NCBI RefSeq assembly: GCF_006874625.1
Contig: NZ_CP030034.1
Coordinates: 558,001-622,000 of the forward strand
DNA from: Bdellovibrio sp. NC01
GTDB lineage: Bacteria > Bdellovibrionota > Bdellovibrionia > Bdellovibrionales > Bdellovibrionaceae
DNA: 64,000 bases
Reading direction: 5' to 3'
In this document: piece after piece, positions 34,437-43,938 of the stretch
Layout of the letters: each line of letters begins with the position of its first letter
How positions within the stretch are numbered: the stretch's first letter is position 1
Notes under the pieces: model-generated
What the model was told of the DNA's origin: nothing
Databases searched by the model: none
The model's input: only the letters and a program-made list of their open reading frames with translations
Made by a program: the position numbers and the translations under genes

Positions 34437-36001
34437 ATTCGCACTATTTATTCCCTGGTAAGATGGCAGCTTTTAAAGAAGAGACCATCATTTCAACTCT
34501 GCTTGGTTCTTGTGTTGCAGTTGCGATTCATGATCCGACAACTCACATCGGTGGTTTAAATCACTACTTGCTTCCAGATGGTTTACCGAATGAGTCTTTG
34601 AATACGCGTTATGGATCGTTTGCTATTCCAGCGTTGATTGATGAATGTGTGCGCTTAGGTGCAAATCGCAGTCGTCTTCAGGCCAAAATCTATGGCGGTG
34701 CCAATGTTATCGCCGTGTCATCGTTGGGTGACGGTATCGGCAAACGTAATATTGAAGTGGCTGAAACTATTTTGAAGCAAATGAATATCCCGATCATCGA
34801 AAAGAACGTTGCGGGAGAACACGCGCGCACGATTAAGCTGAATACTGCAAACTTCGACATCCTTCACAACTCTTCAGGCGGTGGCGCTGGCGAAACGTCA
34901 AAACAACCCGTCGACGTGTCGGGATTTAAGCCATTGGCCATCGCTAAGAATGTGAAAGTTCTGGTGGTTGATGACTCGGCGACAGTTCGTACGTTGTTTA
35001 CGAACATCTTCACGAAGAGTGGCCTTGAGGTTGTCGGTGCAGCAGCAGACGCTTATCAAGCACGTGAACTAATTTTAAATAAAAAACCAGACGTGATGAC
35101 TTTGGATATCGAGATGCCAAAGATGTCTGGTGTGATGTTCCTTGAAAAAATCATGAAGCATCATCCAATTCCGGTGGTGATGGTTTCTTCACTGGCAAGT
35201 ACGGGTGATGCGGCAATGAAAGCCCTTGAATTGGGTGCAGTTGAATTCGTTCATAAGCCTTCGCAGTTCGATCCAGCGGTCTTGAAAGATCTAGCAAGTA
35301 TGCTTGTTGATAAAGTACGTGCTGCGGCCTCTGTGAATGTATTGAAGAAGTTAAAAGAAGCTCCTCCTGTAAGTGATATCAGACCAACATTGTCATCTTC
35401 GCCGGTTGTAAAACGTGCGGCGGAATTGAAAGTTGTTGTGGTTGGTGGCAATGCCGGAAGTGCTGACTCTTTAGAAAGATTTATCAAAGGTTTGGCTGCC
35501 GATACTCCGCCAGTGGTTGTGTCATGCAGTACAGTTGCGAACTTCGTGACGGCATATATCGGTAAATTAAAAACAGCATCGAAAGTGACTCCTGTCGTTG
35601 CAAAAGACGGCGAGTTTTTAAGAATGGGTCACGTTTATTTCATCCCGGCAGAGCACCATGGTCGTATTGCTCCAGGTCCTCAAGGCCCCGTATTGAAATT
35701 GGCGAAAGGTGCGCCGGTGGCGTCGCAACTTCCTTCTAGTAACGTTTTATTCCAGTCGGCAGCGGCTTCCTTCAATAAAGGTGTGTTCGCAGTCCTCTTG
35801 GGTGGATTCGGCTCAGATGGCGTGGATGGTTTGACGGACGTGCAAAAGCTTGGTGGAGCTACTGTTGTGCAGCATCCTGATGAGGCGCAGTTCCCTTATG
35901 GCCCACAAAAAGCGATTGAACTCGGTGTGGCGGATGAGGTACTAAAAGCTGATGCGCTTTCAGGCTATCTGATGCAATATCGAAATCAGAACTTGTATTA
36001 A
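34433..36001 (+). CDS. CheD-CheB fusion with degenerate methylesterase domain
   Basis: A 522-residue fusion. Residues 1-145 are CheD, the receptor glutamine deamidase, with Cys27 in LLGSC and His44 in GGLNHY. Residues about 178-300 are a receiver with VVDDS and phospho-acceptor Asp in TLDIEMP. Residues about 333-520 have the CheB esterase fold, but the nucleophile motif GxSTGG reads VGGNAGS and the QHM histidine motif reads SCS; only the Asp region GGFGSDG is kept. Deamidase activity therefore looks possible and methylesterase activity does not. The GTG start overlaps the CheW-like gene. Confidence 0.88.
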   Translation: MNSHYLFPGKMAAFKEETIISTLLGSCVAVAIHDPTTHIGGLNHYLLPDGLPNESLNTRYGSFAIPALIDECVRLGANRSRLQAKIYGGANVIAVSSLGDGIGKRNIEVAETILKQMNIPIIEKNVAGEHARTIKLNTANFDILHNSSGGGAGETSKQPVDVSGFKPLAIAKNVKVLVVDDSATVRTLFTNIFTKSGLEVVGAAADAYQARELILNKKPDVMTLDIEMPKMSGVMFLEKIMKHHPIPVVMVSSLASTGDAAMKALELGAVEFVHKPSQFDPAVLKDLASMLVDKVRAAASVNVLKKLKEAPPVSDIRPTLSSSPVVKRAAELKVVVVGGNAGSADSLERFIKGLAADTPPVVVSCSTVANFVTAYIGKLKTASKVTPVVAKDGEFLRMGHVYFIPAEHHGRIAPGPQGPVLKLAKGAPVASQLPSSNVLFQSAAASFNKGVFAVLLGGFGSDGVDGLTDVQKLGGATVVQHPDEAQFPYGPQKAIELGVADEVLKADALSGYLMQYRNQNLY

Positions 36002-36055
36002 TCTTCTCTGGCACGTCGGAGAAGAACCGACGTAAGCTCGAGGAAGAAAAGTACT

Positions 36056-37438
36056 TTGGAAATTCTTAACTTTATCGGGGGCGAATTTGTCGCCTCTGAC
36101 AGTAAAAAATCTTTCAGCAAAAAATCTCCATTTGATGGCAGCGCTCTTGCGCAGGTCACTGAATCCGATGCGATGGATGTCATTAAGTCCTTGCAGGCAG
36201 CCAAAAAAGTTTTGCCCCAAGTGGAAGCGTTGTCGGTCATAGAGCGCGCAAAAGTTCTTTCTGATCTTGCAGACTATCTAGAGTCGAAAAAATCCGATAT
36301 CGCTCGTTTGGAAGCTCTTCATCAAGGTTTGCCAAAAAGTTTTGTTCTAAAAAATTCTGTAGAAGTAGCAATTGCTCATCTGCGTGCGACGTCTGAAAGA
36401 TTGTTGCAGCCATTGCCGTCGGGCTTTGAAGTTTACGCGACGGGTATCATCGGTGTGATTACTTCCTGGTGTTTGTCATTGCGTTTGATCACCGAGCGTT
36501 TGGCACCAGCGATGGCAGCAGGCAATGTAGTGATTGTAAAAGTATCAGAGCATTCGCCGATCACAGCAGTTGTTTTAGGTGAAGCACTGAAAGCGGTAAA
36601 TGCACCTGCGGGCTGGGTGCAATTCATTCAAGGTAAGGCTGACGTCGCACAAATCGTTGCCGGTCATCCAAGCATTCGTGCCGTGACAGCGGTAGGTCGC
36701 AATTCGACGATGGAAGCCGTTGCGAAAGCAGGTCTTACGCAATTTAAAAAATTACAGTTAAGTGCTGGCGCAAAAAATGGTGCGGCGGTTTTGTCTGATT
36801 TTGATTATGCGACTCGAATGCCTGAAGTCATGCGTTCGTTCATGATCGGCCAAGGACAAATGTGTTGGAACACTTCACGTTTATTTTTGATCGAATCTTT
36901 TCATAAAGAATTCAACGAAGCTTTGCACGCCTACATGCAAACTTTGGAACCGCTGCAATCTCCTGATGGCGAATCGGTGTGGACACCACTTATCAGCGAG
37001 GAACGTGCGCAGCTTTTAGCGGAACGTACAAGCTTCGGTGTTTCGGAGCACGGTAAAGTTATCTGGGGTCAGCAAAAGTTGGATCTTCCGGGAAATTTTG
37101 TGAAGCCAACATGGATGCTTGATCTGCCAAATTGTTCGGTCATGCAACAAGATGAACTTCATGCGCCTCTGTTTTTAATCACTTCGGTGAAGTATCAACA
37201 TGAAATTTTGAAGTGGGCGAATACATCTTACTTAGGACACTCTGCCGTACTTTGGGGTGGTGCAGAGAAAGTTCAAAAAGTTGCGACGAAGCTTGAGTGC
37301 GCTCACGTGTTTGAAAACTCGTGGATGAACGGTGAAAGCAACATAATTTTTGGTCACAAACAATCAAGCTTTGGAAATCTAGAAATGGATTGGAAAAGTT
37401 CGTTCTATTCTGACGGCAAGAAGTTGACGGGCATCTAA
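36056..37438 (+). CDS. Aldehyde dehydrogenase superfamily protein with altered catalytic residues
   Basis: A 460-residue ALDH-fold protein. The nucleophile Cys is present in GQGQMCWNTSR (about residue 269). The oxyanion-hole Asn normally in PWNFP is replaced (TSWCLS, about 136), and the general-base Glu of LELGGK is Gln (LQLSAGAK, about 232). The cofactor Lys in VIVKVSEHSP is kept. It may be a slow or specialised enzyme, or a non-dehydrogenase binding NAD(P) or thioesters. A TTG start with GAGGAAG upstream is assumed. It stands alone after the che operon. Confidence 0.8.
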   Translation: MEILNFIGGEFVASDSKKSFSKKSPFDGSALAQVTESDAMDVIKSLQAAKKVLPQVEALSVIERAKVLSDLADYLESKKSDIARLEALHQGLPKSFVLKNSVEVAIAHLRATSERLLQPLPSGFEVYATGIIGVITSWCLSLRLITERLAPAMAAGNVVIVKVSEHSPITAVVLGEALKAVNAPAGWVQFIQGKADVAQIVAGHPSIRAVTAVGRNSTMEAVAKAGLTQFKKLQLSAGAKNGAAVLSDFDYATRMPEVMRSFMIGQGQMCWNTSRLFLIESFHKEFNEALHAYMQTLEPLQSPDGESVWTPLISEERAQLLAERTSFGVSEHGKVIWGQQKLDLPGNFVKPTWMLDLPNCSVMQQDELHAPLFLITSVKYQHEILKWANTSYLGHSAVLWGGAEKVQKVATKLECAHVFENSWMNGESNIIFGHKQSSFGNLEMDWKSSFYSDGKKLTGI

Positions 37439-37485
37439 AAGCGTCAACCTTCTGACAATTTTCACCGTCGGAACTTTGACAAAAG

Positions 37486-37692
37486 CTAGTTCAAAATATG
37501 CGTTTTCGCCCGAGTTTTGACATCACAATGAGTGCAAAACGCTTCTTCTTTTACTTCATCAGCATCACGATCTGTGATGTGTTTTAGTTCCAGTACAGTG
37601 CCGCAAAGTATGCAATTGTTTTGGGAAATTATAAACTCGCGGTATTTTGGAGTGTCGGATTTTTCGAAGTAGTTGATCTTGCTGTAGTCCAT
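37486..37692 (-). CDS. Small zinc-ribbon protein
   Basis: A 68-residue soluble protein with two CxxC knuckles (NCILCG and FCTHCDV) 28 residues apart, the pattern of a zinc ribbon. An acidic segment (DRDADEVKEE) lies between. GGATGAG precedes the ATG. It is divergent from the following lipoprotein gene. The function is unknown; nucleic-acid or protein binding is typical of such folds. Confidence 0.7.
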   Translation of the reverse strand: MDYSKINYFEKSDTPKYREFIISQNNCILCGTVLELKHITDRDADEVKEEAFCTHCDVKTRAKTHILN

Positions 37693-37864
37693 TTTCTCAT
37701 CCTTGAGTTGCTTTATCTAAACGTCCTGTAAAGAAAGCAAAATAGAGTCACTGCAAAACCTGTTCACAGGCGAAAGTCCGGACGCCGGACGCGTCATTCG
37801 ATTAATGCCAATTCGATCAGGAAACCATTTTGAAAAGCTCCCTCGCGCTATCAAAGGAGCAAAT

Positions 37865-38791
37865 ATGCAATCCCCAAAATTATTCTTCACGATTTTATCT
37901 CTATCGATCCTCTGCAACGCCTGCGTAGAAATCCGCGACAACAAAAAGGCAGAGACCCCGCCTCCACAGATTAAAGAAGAAGTTTATGACTCTCTTACAA
38001 TCAGCGAGCGCATGTACTTCTTCAATGGCAAGATCTTGGATGAAAAGTCTTACCTTCAGGAGCAAAAAGAACTTTTCGAAGCAAAAGCTCAGCCGATCAA
38101 AGAGCTTAAACTTCGTTTGCAAACACTAACTATTGAAAAAGGTGGTGTTCTTATTGTCGGAGACAACTGGTTACATATTCAAACGAACGAATTCATTTCT
38201 GAGAGCGGCGAAATTACTACTTTTCCAGCAGAACAAACAGCATCCGATCAGCGAGATGGTAGAAATGGTGGATTAATATTTGTTGAAACAAACTCTGCGA
38301 TAGGAACATTGTTGGTAACTTTACGTGGGGAAAATGGTGGCAAAGGAGCCCGGGGTGCTAATCCGGGACCGGAATTGAATGGTAAAGATAACTATACCCA
38401 AGGCAAACCCGGCGACAGTTTCAATGGAGTTTCCGGTTGTAAAAGTGGCGGACCAGGAGGTGCAGGTGAACCCGGCAAGCAAGGTTATCAGGGCGGCACG
38501 GGCATGAAAGGTGGAAATACGGGAGCCTTTCAAATTAAGATGAATGAGGATAAAGGCTTCTTTCCTGTCATAAATAAGTTTGCAGGAAAAGGAGGCATTG
38601 GTGGTGACGGTGGCGGCGGTGGCCAAGGTGGTTTGAACGGTCCCAAAGGACATGACGGTTGTGCAAATTTGAGTATGGGTGGTCCTTCAAGAGCGAGTTC
38701 TGGCGAACAAGGAAATCCAGGCAACCCAGGTCAAGCCGGTGAGAAGCAAGAGTTCTGTCAGATCATAGGTGATAAAAGGTCATGTAATTAA
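37865..38791 (+). CDS. Lipoprotein with glycine-rich, collagen-like C-terminal half
   Basis: A 308-residue protein with a lipobox (SILCNACVE). The N-terminal half has no recognisable domain but contains a parallel-beta-like stretch (LRLQTLTIEKGGVLIVG). From about residue 155 the sequence is glycine-rich with many Gly-Pro-Gly and Gly-x-x triplets (GGPGGAGEPGKQGYQGGTG, GGGGQGGLNGPKGHDG, GNPGNPGQAG), suggesting a surface-exposed extended region. GGAG precedes the ATG at 37865, and a strong terminator follows. Confidence 0.75.
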   Translation: MQSPKLFFTILSLSILCNACVEIRDNKKAETPPPQIKEEVYDSLTISERMYFFNGKILDEKSYLQEQKELFEAKAQPIKELKLRLQTLTIEKGGVLIVGDNWLHIQTNEFISESGEITTFPAEQTASDQRDGRNGGLIFVETNSAIGTLLVTLRGENGGKGARGANPGPELNGKDNYTQGKPGDSFNGVSGCKSGGPGGAGEPGKQGYQGGTGMKGGNTGAFQIKMNEDKGFFPVINKFAGKGGIGGDGGGGGQGGLNGPKGHDGCANLSMGGPSRASSGEQGNPGNPGQAGEKQEFCQIIGDKRSCN

Positions 38792-38807
38792 ATTTTATGT
38801 GGAATTA

Positions 38808-38840
38808 AAAAGGGCGGTCGAGGGATCGCCCTTTGTTTTT
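38808..38840 (+). terminator. Intrinsic terminator
   Basis: AAAGGGCG/CGCCCTTT stem followed by GTTTTT, directly after the collagen-like lipoprotein gene. Confidence 0.85.
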
Positions 38841-38893
38841 GCCACCGTAGTACAAAGTTAATAAAATCATCTGGTCAACGTGGAGGAAATCAT

Positions 38894-39607
38894 ATGCTGC
38901 GACTGAGTTTATTTCTTATTCTGATTTCTGTAGTTTCTTGTGCAACGAAAGCTCCTGAACAAAGACCACCACCAGAAGTTGTGGGTCTTGTGTCATTGTT
39001 CGATGATCAATTGCTGATCTCTTCGACGGGCAAATTCAAAGATATTAAAGTTGATACCAAAGCATGGGATATCAATAACCAATTTATCAGCGAGTACGAT
39101 AACCAACTTAAAACTTTCTACCGCAATAGCATTCGTATCAATCTCGACGCAAAAACTGTGAAAGATCTGATCGCTGAAGCACGCGGGTTAAAAGACATTT
39201 ACCTTGGTGATCGTTGGCAGATTCTTGTGCAATATGTGCTGACACAAGCGCAGCAACAAGGTGCTAAGCACGTGATCATGGTGCACCCAATCTCTAACAA
39301 CGGATTTAAAAACTACCGCGCTGGTTACGGTGTGTACTGTGCTCAGAACTTAAGTAAAACGAACGAGTCAGTTGCATACTTCCTAATGCGCGCTGAGCTT
39401 TGGAATGTAGAAACGAAAAAGATCGAGGCGACTTCAACAGTGACGCCAGATCAATCCTCAGTGCCACTTATGAAAAACTGCGCAGCCCTGACAAAACTTA
39501 AAGCCGATAAATTAAATGAAGAGTTGCAGCCCGTATTCACGGAACTTGTCAAACGCGCAACAGATATGAATCTTCAGGGAATCGGTATTAAAAACGCTCT
39601 TCAATAA
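38894..39607 (+). CDS. Lipoprotein, unknown function
   Basis: A 237-residue protein with a lipobox signal (ISVVSCAT). The mature part alternates short helices and strands, with a conserved-looking VMVHPISNNGFKNYRAGYGVYC segment and two later cysteines. I recognise no family. GGAGG precedes the ATG, and a bidirectional terminator follows. Confidence 0.75.
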   Translation: MLRLSLFLILISVVSCATKAPEQRPPPEVVGLVSLFDDQLLISSTGKFKDIKVDTKAWDINNQFISEYDNQLKTFYRNSIRINLDAKTVKDLIAEARGLKDIYLGDRWQILVQYVLTQAQQQGAKHVIMVHPISNNGFKNYRAGYGVYCAQNLSKTNESVAYFLMRAELWNVETKKIEATSTVTPDQSSVPLMKNCAALTKLKADKLNEELQPVFTELVKRATDMNLQGIGIKNALQ

Positions 39608-39627
39608 AAAGAAAGAGCCCAAAAAAG

Positions 39628-39656
39628 AAAAGGCGCCGCAAAGGGCGCCTTTTTTA
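39628..39656. terminator. Bidirectional intrinsic terminator
   Basis: The stem AAGGCGCC/GGCGCCTT is followed by a T-run on the plus strand and preceded by an A-run that gives U residues on the minus strand. It separates the lipoprotein gene from ddl. Confidence 0.88.
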
Positions 39657-39675
39657 TTTCTTCGGTGAAGAAGAA

Positions 39676-40764
39676 CTATTCTAGATAACTTGTTTTCAAT
39701 TTGCTTTCGATTTCAAATTTCTCAAAAGCCAAGTTGATTAATGATGTGATCAACTCTTTATAAGAAACGCCTGAAGCTTCCCACATTTTTGGATACATGG
39801 AAATTTTCGTGAAACCAGGGATTGTGTTGATTTCGTTGATGTAGATATCGCCATTTGGACGAAGGAAACCATCTACGCGAGTCAAACCATCGCAACCCAT
39901 CACGTGGAAAGTCTTTTCTGCCAAAGTTTGCATGCGTTTTGTTTCGTCGCCATTAAGCTTCGCAGGAATTTCGATCAAGGCCCCGTTATCATCTACGTAT
40001 TTCGCTTCGTAAGAATAGAAATCGTGTTGCGGGATCACTTCACCAGGCAATGAAGCTTTTGGTTTGTGATTCAAGCCCATGACCGAACATTCAAGTTCGC
40101 GGCCTTTGATGAATTCTTCCGCCAAAACTTTATTGTCGAATTGGAAAGCGTCTTTCAAGTTCACAGCGAAATCAGATGCTGACTTCACTTTGTGAACGCC
40201 CACGGAAGAACCCGCGTTTGCAGGCTTGATGAAGAATGGAGTTCCCAATTTGGCAACGATCTCTTCATAAGAGGTATCTTTGTACGGAGTCAGCAACATG
40301 TAACGTGCACTTGGGATACCAGCTTGTTCCAAAAGACGTTTCATCACTTCTTTGTCCATGCCAGCAGCAGACGACCAAACGCCGCAACCAACGAATGGCA
40401 ATTGCACCATTTTGAACAAACCTTGGATCGTACCATCTTCACCCATTGTTCCGTGCAAGATAGGGAAGGCGCAGTCGACAGTCGTTTTACTTTGATCTTT
40501 CAAAGAGTAAAGTACTGGAGCACCTTTCAAGGCGATCAACGCAACCGGTTCTGCCTCAGCAGGCAAGTGCGTGTCGTCGATCGTGATATTTTTAAATACG
40601 TCGTTATTCGCGAAACGGTACCAGCTACCTTGTTTGCTGATCCCGATAAATACAGGCGAGAAAAGATCTTTATCCAAAGCATCTGCAATGTTTTTAGCAG
40701 AGCGAAGAGATACTTCGTGCTCTGCAGATTTACCACCGAAAATAAGTGCGATTGTCTTTTTCAT
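39676..40764 (-). CDS. ddl: D-alanine--D-alanine ligase
   Basis: A 362-residue ATP-grasp ligase forming D-Ala-D-Ala for peptidoglycan precursors. Signatures are [15 protein letters not shown] at the N-terminus, [41 protein letters not shown]-type strand ([13 protein letters not shown]) and EINTIPGFT at the C-terminus. The serine-type KSAEHEVS loop and a tyrosine-bearing [11 protein letters not shown] omega loop are typical of Ddl, so D-Ala rather than D-lactate is likely. It lies 18 bases downstream of elbB on the same strand. Confidence 0.95.
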   Translation of the reverse strand: MKKTIALIFGGKSAEHEVSLRSAKNIADALDKDLFSPVFIGISKQGSWYRFANNDVFKNITIDDTHLPAEAEPVALIALKGAPVLYSLKDQSKTTVDCAFPILHGTMGEDGTIQGLFKMVQLPFVGCGVWSSAAGMDKEVMKRLLEQAGIPSARYMLLTPYKDTSYEEIVAKLGTPFFIKPANAGSSVGVHKVKSASDFAVNLKDAFQFDNKVLAEEFIKGRELECSVMGLNHKPKASLPGEVIPQHDFYSYEAKYVDDNGALIEIPAKLNGDETKRMQTLAEKTFHVMGCDGLTRVDGFLRPNGDIYINEINTIPGFTKISMYPKMWEASGVSYKELITSLINLAFEKFEIESKLKTSYLE

Positions 40765-40782
40765 TTTAAATCCAATTCTTTC

Positions 40783-41436
40783 TTAAGCCCACTCAACCAA
40801 TTCATGCGCCAAACCGAAAATGCCTGCGAAGACTTGGTTTGGTTTTGCATCGCCGTACATGTATGCCGGAGTTGAAACGACTTTTGTTTCGCGATCCGTG
40901 ATGTAATCATCAACGGGACATTCTTCGTGTTGGGCGCCGGTTTTCAAAATCTCTGCGATTGTTCCTGCGTCTTCACCGATCGTCACTGTGACTTTTTGTT
41001 TGCCAAGAACACGAGCGATCAAAGCGGGAGCGATACAGATGGCGCCGATCGGCTTGCTTGCGTTGAAGAAATCCATGATCACGCGTTCCGCTTCAGGATT
41101 CACATCGCACTTCGCACCTTTTTCAGCCCAGTTGCAAAGATTCTTAGCGGCACCGAAGCCACCTGGGAATGCCACGGCATCAAAATCTTTTGCGTGAAGT
41201 TTTGAAAGTGATTGAACGTGACCGCGAGCAATGCGGGCCGCTTCAACCAACACAGAACGTTTTTCGCCTGTGGCTTTACCATCGATGTGATTTACAACTG
41301 ACAATTCGACTTCTGGAGCAAAGCACGAAACTTCAGCACCAGCTTGATTTAGAGCAATAAGAAGACTTACGGCTTCAGTGATTTCGCTTCCGTCTAAGTA
41401 ACCAGAACCAGAAAGGACAACAGCGATTTTTTTCAT
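40783..41436 (-). CDS. elbB: Isoprenoid biosynthesis glyoxalase ElbB
   Basis: A 217-residue DJ-1/PfpI-superfamily protein of the ElbB group. The signatures are VVLSGSGYLDGSEITEAVS at the start, FPGGFGAAKNLCNWA, and the nucleophile-elbow region IGAICIAPALIA with Cys about 134. In E. coli ElbB has weak glyoxalase activity. GGGAGG precedes the ATG at 41436. It is probably cotranscribed with ddl. Confidence 0.9.
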   Translation of the reverse strand: MKKIAVVLSGSGYLDGSEITEAVSLLIALNQAGAEVSCFAPEVELSVVNHIDGKATGEKRSVLVEAARIARGHVQSLSKLHAKDFDAVAFPGGFGAAKNLCNWAEKGAKCDVNPEAERVIMDFFNASKPIGAICIAPALIARVLGKQKVTVTIGEDAGTIAEILKTGAQHEECPVDDYITDRETKVVSTPAYMYGDAKPNQVFAGIFGLAHELVEWA

Positions 41437-41488
41437 GAAAACCTCCCGAAGAACACACTCTACAGGAGGCGATTATAAGAGGCAAATG

Positions 41489-42448
41489 TTAGTGTGGCGC
41501 GGGCTTGTAGTCTTTTTGTCTGTTGCAGACAGTAACTAGTACCTTTGTTCCACTGGATGGAATATCGACAAGACCTCGCGAACAGTACTCAACTAAGCGC
41601 GACAAGAATGGAAGATCCTGACTTAGCGCCATTGAGTAATTAATTTTCTGCGAGTGAGTTGTAGTTCCTTTTTTCGTAATGAACGACCAATCGAAATTGA
41701 TGCGTTTCAACTTGATCTTACAGTCTGTTAATCCACCGCAGTTGGCCAAAGCTTTCATTGAAGGAGGCGCATCTTGCGAGTCCTCTTTAACTGCTAGATT
41801 TGAACATTGAATGTCGCATGTATCGACGCCCAGTTGGTCTTTGCAGTACTGCGCAAGGCTATCAGATTTTTGGCAGGCGTAAGCAAGACTCAAAAACTTT
41901 TCAAAGCCCAAAGACATTTGATAATCATCAGCATAAGGTTTGATATCTGATGAACCACCCGCGGCTTTTTGCAGTTTCGAAAGACCTCTAAGCTCTTTCG
42001 GAACGGCAGTCGTTGAAGACGAACCATCGGAAGAATCAGACGAGCCGTCTGAAGGAGTAGGATCTGGACAGCCATTGTCGTTTTTAGCAACACAACGGTG
42101 ATCTTCACGCGTTGATTGCTGCGACGATGTTCCGTTAATGACAGCGACTTGATAGAGATAAGTATAATTCACTTCGTTGGTAGCATCGGCTTTATTGGAA
42201 ACGGTGATACCTTCTTGCAAAACCAAACGTGGATCTTGCTGTTCAATGCGCTGATCTGTTTCTGTGTAAACGAAATCGTTCACGGTCATTGATAAAGGAT
42301 CTGAATTGCCCCAGCTTTTCGCCATTGCACTTTGAACTTCTTGAACAGAAGCGGGTTCTGCTTTCTCATCAAGTTCAGGTGTTTTCATACACGAGCTGCT
42401 GACCAATGAAATCATCGGTAGCAACACAGCTAAGCGCCAAGATCTCAT
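41489..42448 (-). CDS. Lipoprotein, unknown function
   Basis: A 319-residue protein. From the ATG at 42448 it carries a signal peptide ending in VSSSCMKT, a likely lipobox. The mature part has a Ser/Asp linker (SDGSSDSSDGSSS, about residue 135) and later a cluster of cysteines (QYCKDQLGVDTCDIQC, NCGGLTDC) likely forming disulphides. ATGs further upstream are in frame but would bury the signal. The start overlaps the GNAT stop as ATGA. Confidence 0.75.
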   Translation of the reverse strand: MRSWRLAVLLPMISLVSSSCMKTPELDEKAEPASVQEVQSAMAKSWGNSDPLSMTVNDFVYTETDQRIEQQDPRLVLQEGITVSNKADATNEVNYTYLYQVAVINGTSSQQSTREDHRCVAKNDNGCPDPTPSDGSSDSSDGSSSTTAVPKELRGLSKLQKAAGGSSDIKPYADDYQMSLGFEKFLSLAYACQKSDSLAQYCKDQLGVDTCDIQCSNLAVKEDSQDAPPSMKALANCGGLTDCKIKLKRINFDWSFITKKGTTTHSQKINYSMALSQDLPFLSRLVEYCSRGLVDIPSSGTKVLVTVCNRQKDYKPAPH

Positions 42449-43536
42449 ATCGAATCCCATCCCCAGACCCATAAGTTCAACGGCAAAACTTTTTCAAATT
42501 TTTGTACAGTTTCTTCTTTGAAGATGCCAAGCGCACGGTAATCAACCGGACCGAATAACAAGCGAACCATGTCCGTTTCATTGTTGATCGTGTAAAGATC
42601 CTGGCCACAACCGAAAACAAAATTATCGGGATGTTTTTCCAGAACGATGTCAGCAACACCTTCAGCACGGAAGGCGCGTTTGATTTTTGCCGCCAATTGA
42701 TCGAAGTTGACGAATTTGATCATGCCCAAGAAGCCTTGATTCATCATCACAGGCTTCGCTTTCAATTGCTCAATCAAGTTCGTCGCATGTTTAGGAACAA
42801 TGATCGTATACGGTTGAGCTTTGTGGGTACGAATGAAGCTAAACAAAGCCATCAACTTAGAAACAGAGCCGCCCCATTCATGAATGTAACCACCTAAATC
42901 CACACCTTTGCCTTCGATTGCATAGGCCGCTAATTGACCGTTTGCCTCCCAAGCTGTGTAGACTTTTGTTTCAGGGATCGCCAAGAATTTGCGAGTTTCT
43001 TCAATCGTGCGCACGGAATTCACTGAGTGCGAGGAATAAAGACGATAGATAGCATCCGGAGAAACTTTTGAATCCGTAGAGAATCGTAAGTTTGAAGTCG
43101 GAACATCGAACTCTTCATCGATAATGAAACTGATTTCGCTACCGGCCAGTTCAAAACCCATTTTGCGATAGAAATCGAAAAGGTCTGTCCAAAGAATCGC
43201 GATATCACAAGACTGCTCTGTCGCCAGTTTTAAACAGTCATTAATCACGCGTGTGCTTAAGCCTTGCCCACGGTGTTGATCGTCGGTAACGACGGAACCG
43301 ATGGCGCCCACTTTAAAAATTACATGGGGAGATTTGATGATAAGCGGTTTCATCACGGCGTGTGAAAGCACTCTTTCTTCATCCGAGATAATGCGCATAT
43401 TGTGCAAGTTGTTAGCTGTAAACGCTGTAGGGTATTCCGCTGCAATCGACCAAGGAGCTTCAGAACGAAGTTTTTTATTAAGGAAATCTAGAACTTGCGG
43501 TAACTCAGCTTCCCGCGGCGAACGAGGTCCTTCCAT
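42445..43536 (-). CDS. GNAT family N-acetyltransferase with C-terminal extension
   Basis: A 363-residue protein. The first half is a GNAT domain with the acetyl-CoA motif VVTDDQHRGQGLSTRVI (about residues 82-98) and the DFYRKMGFELAGSEISF block. The second half, about 190 residues, resembles a second, degenerate acyltransferase-like or sterol-carrier-like half, as in Eis-type proteins. The substrate is unknown. AAGGAGGG precedes the ATG. The first gene of a two-gene unit with the lipoprotein. Confidence 0.8.
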   Translation of the reverse strand: MEGPRSPREAELPQVLDFLNKKLRSEAPWSIAAEYPTAFTANNLHNMRIISDEERVLSHAVMKPLIIKSPHVIFKVGAIGSVVTDDQHRGQGLSTRVINDCLKLATEQSCDIAILWTDLFDFYRKMGFELAGSEISFIIDEEFDVPTSNLRFSTDSKVSPDAIYRLYSSHSVNSVRTIEETRKFLAIPETKVYTAWEANGQLAAYAIEGKGVDLGGYIHEWGGSVSKLMALFSFIRTHKAQPYTIIVPKHATNLIEQLKAKPVMMNQGFLGMIKFVNFDQLAAKIKRAFRAEGVADIVLEKHPDNFVFGCGQDLYTINNETDMVRLLFGPVDYRALGIFKEETVQKFEKVLPLNLWVWGWDSI

Positions 43537-43701
43537 GAACCCTCCTTACATATTCCTTTAAGAATACCGGTAAATGGGCCAGACCCCCAGCATTCAGCAA
43601 AAGGGGACTAGAAAAATGCGACCCAAGTCTGGAATAAGGCTGCTCCGGGGTTTGACTTCAGGACGAAAAAGACTATATTGTGCGCATATTTAGGAGTCCC
43701 C

Positions 43702-43938
43702 ATGGCAGAGAAAAGTCAAAGCTGGAAAGAAAATAAGCCCGGCAAAATGTTCGTCGATCAATCATGCATTGCTTGCGATGCTTGCGTATTGACGGCTCCT
43801 AATAACTTCTCAATGCATGAAGAAGACGGCCACGCTTTCGTGACAAAGCAACCAGGAACACCTGAAGAAGAAGCTCTTTGTAAAGAAGCGATGGAAGGTT
43901 GTCCCGTAGAGGCTATCGGCAACGATGGCGACGAGTAA
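43702..43938 (+). CDS. 4Fe-4S ferredoxin
   Basis: A 78-residue ferredoxin with the cluster ligands in DQSCIACDACVLTAP and a distal EGCPVEAI, i.e. a single 4Fe-4S site of the monocluster type. Such ferredoxins serve as electron carriers. TAGGAG is nine bases before the ATG at 43702. It overlaps nth by 14 bases, which suggests coupled translation. Confidence 0.9.
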   Translation: MAEKSQSWKENKPGKMFVDQSCIACDACVLTAPNNFSMHEEDGHAFVTKQPGTPEEEALCKEAMEGCPVEAIGNDGDE

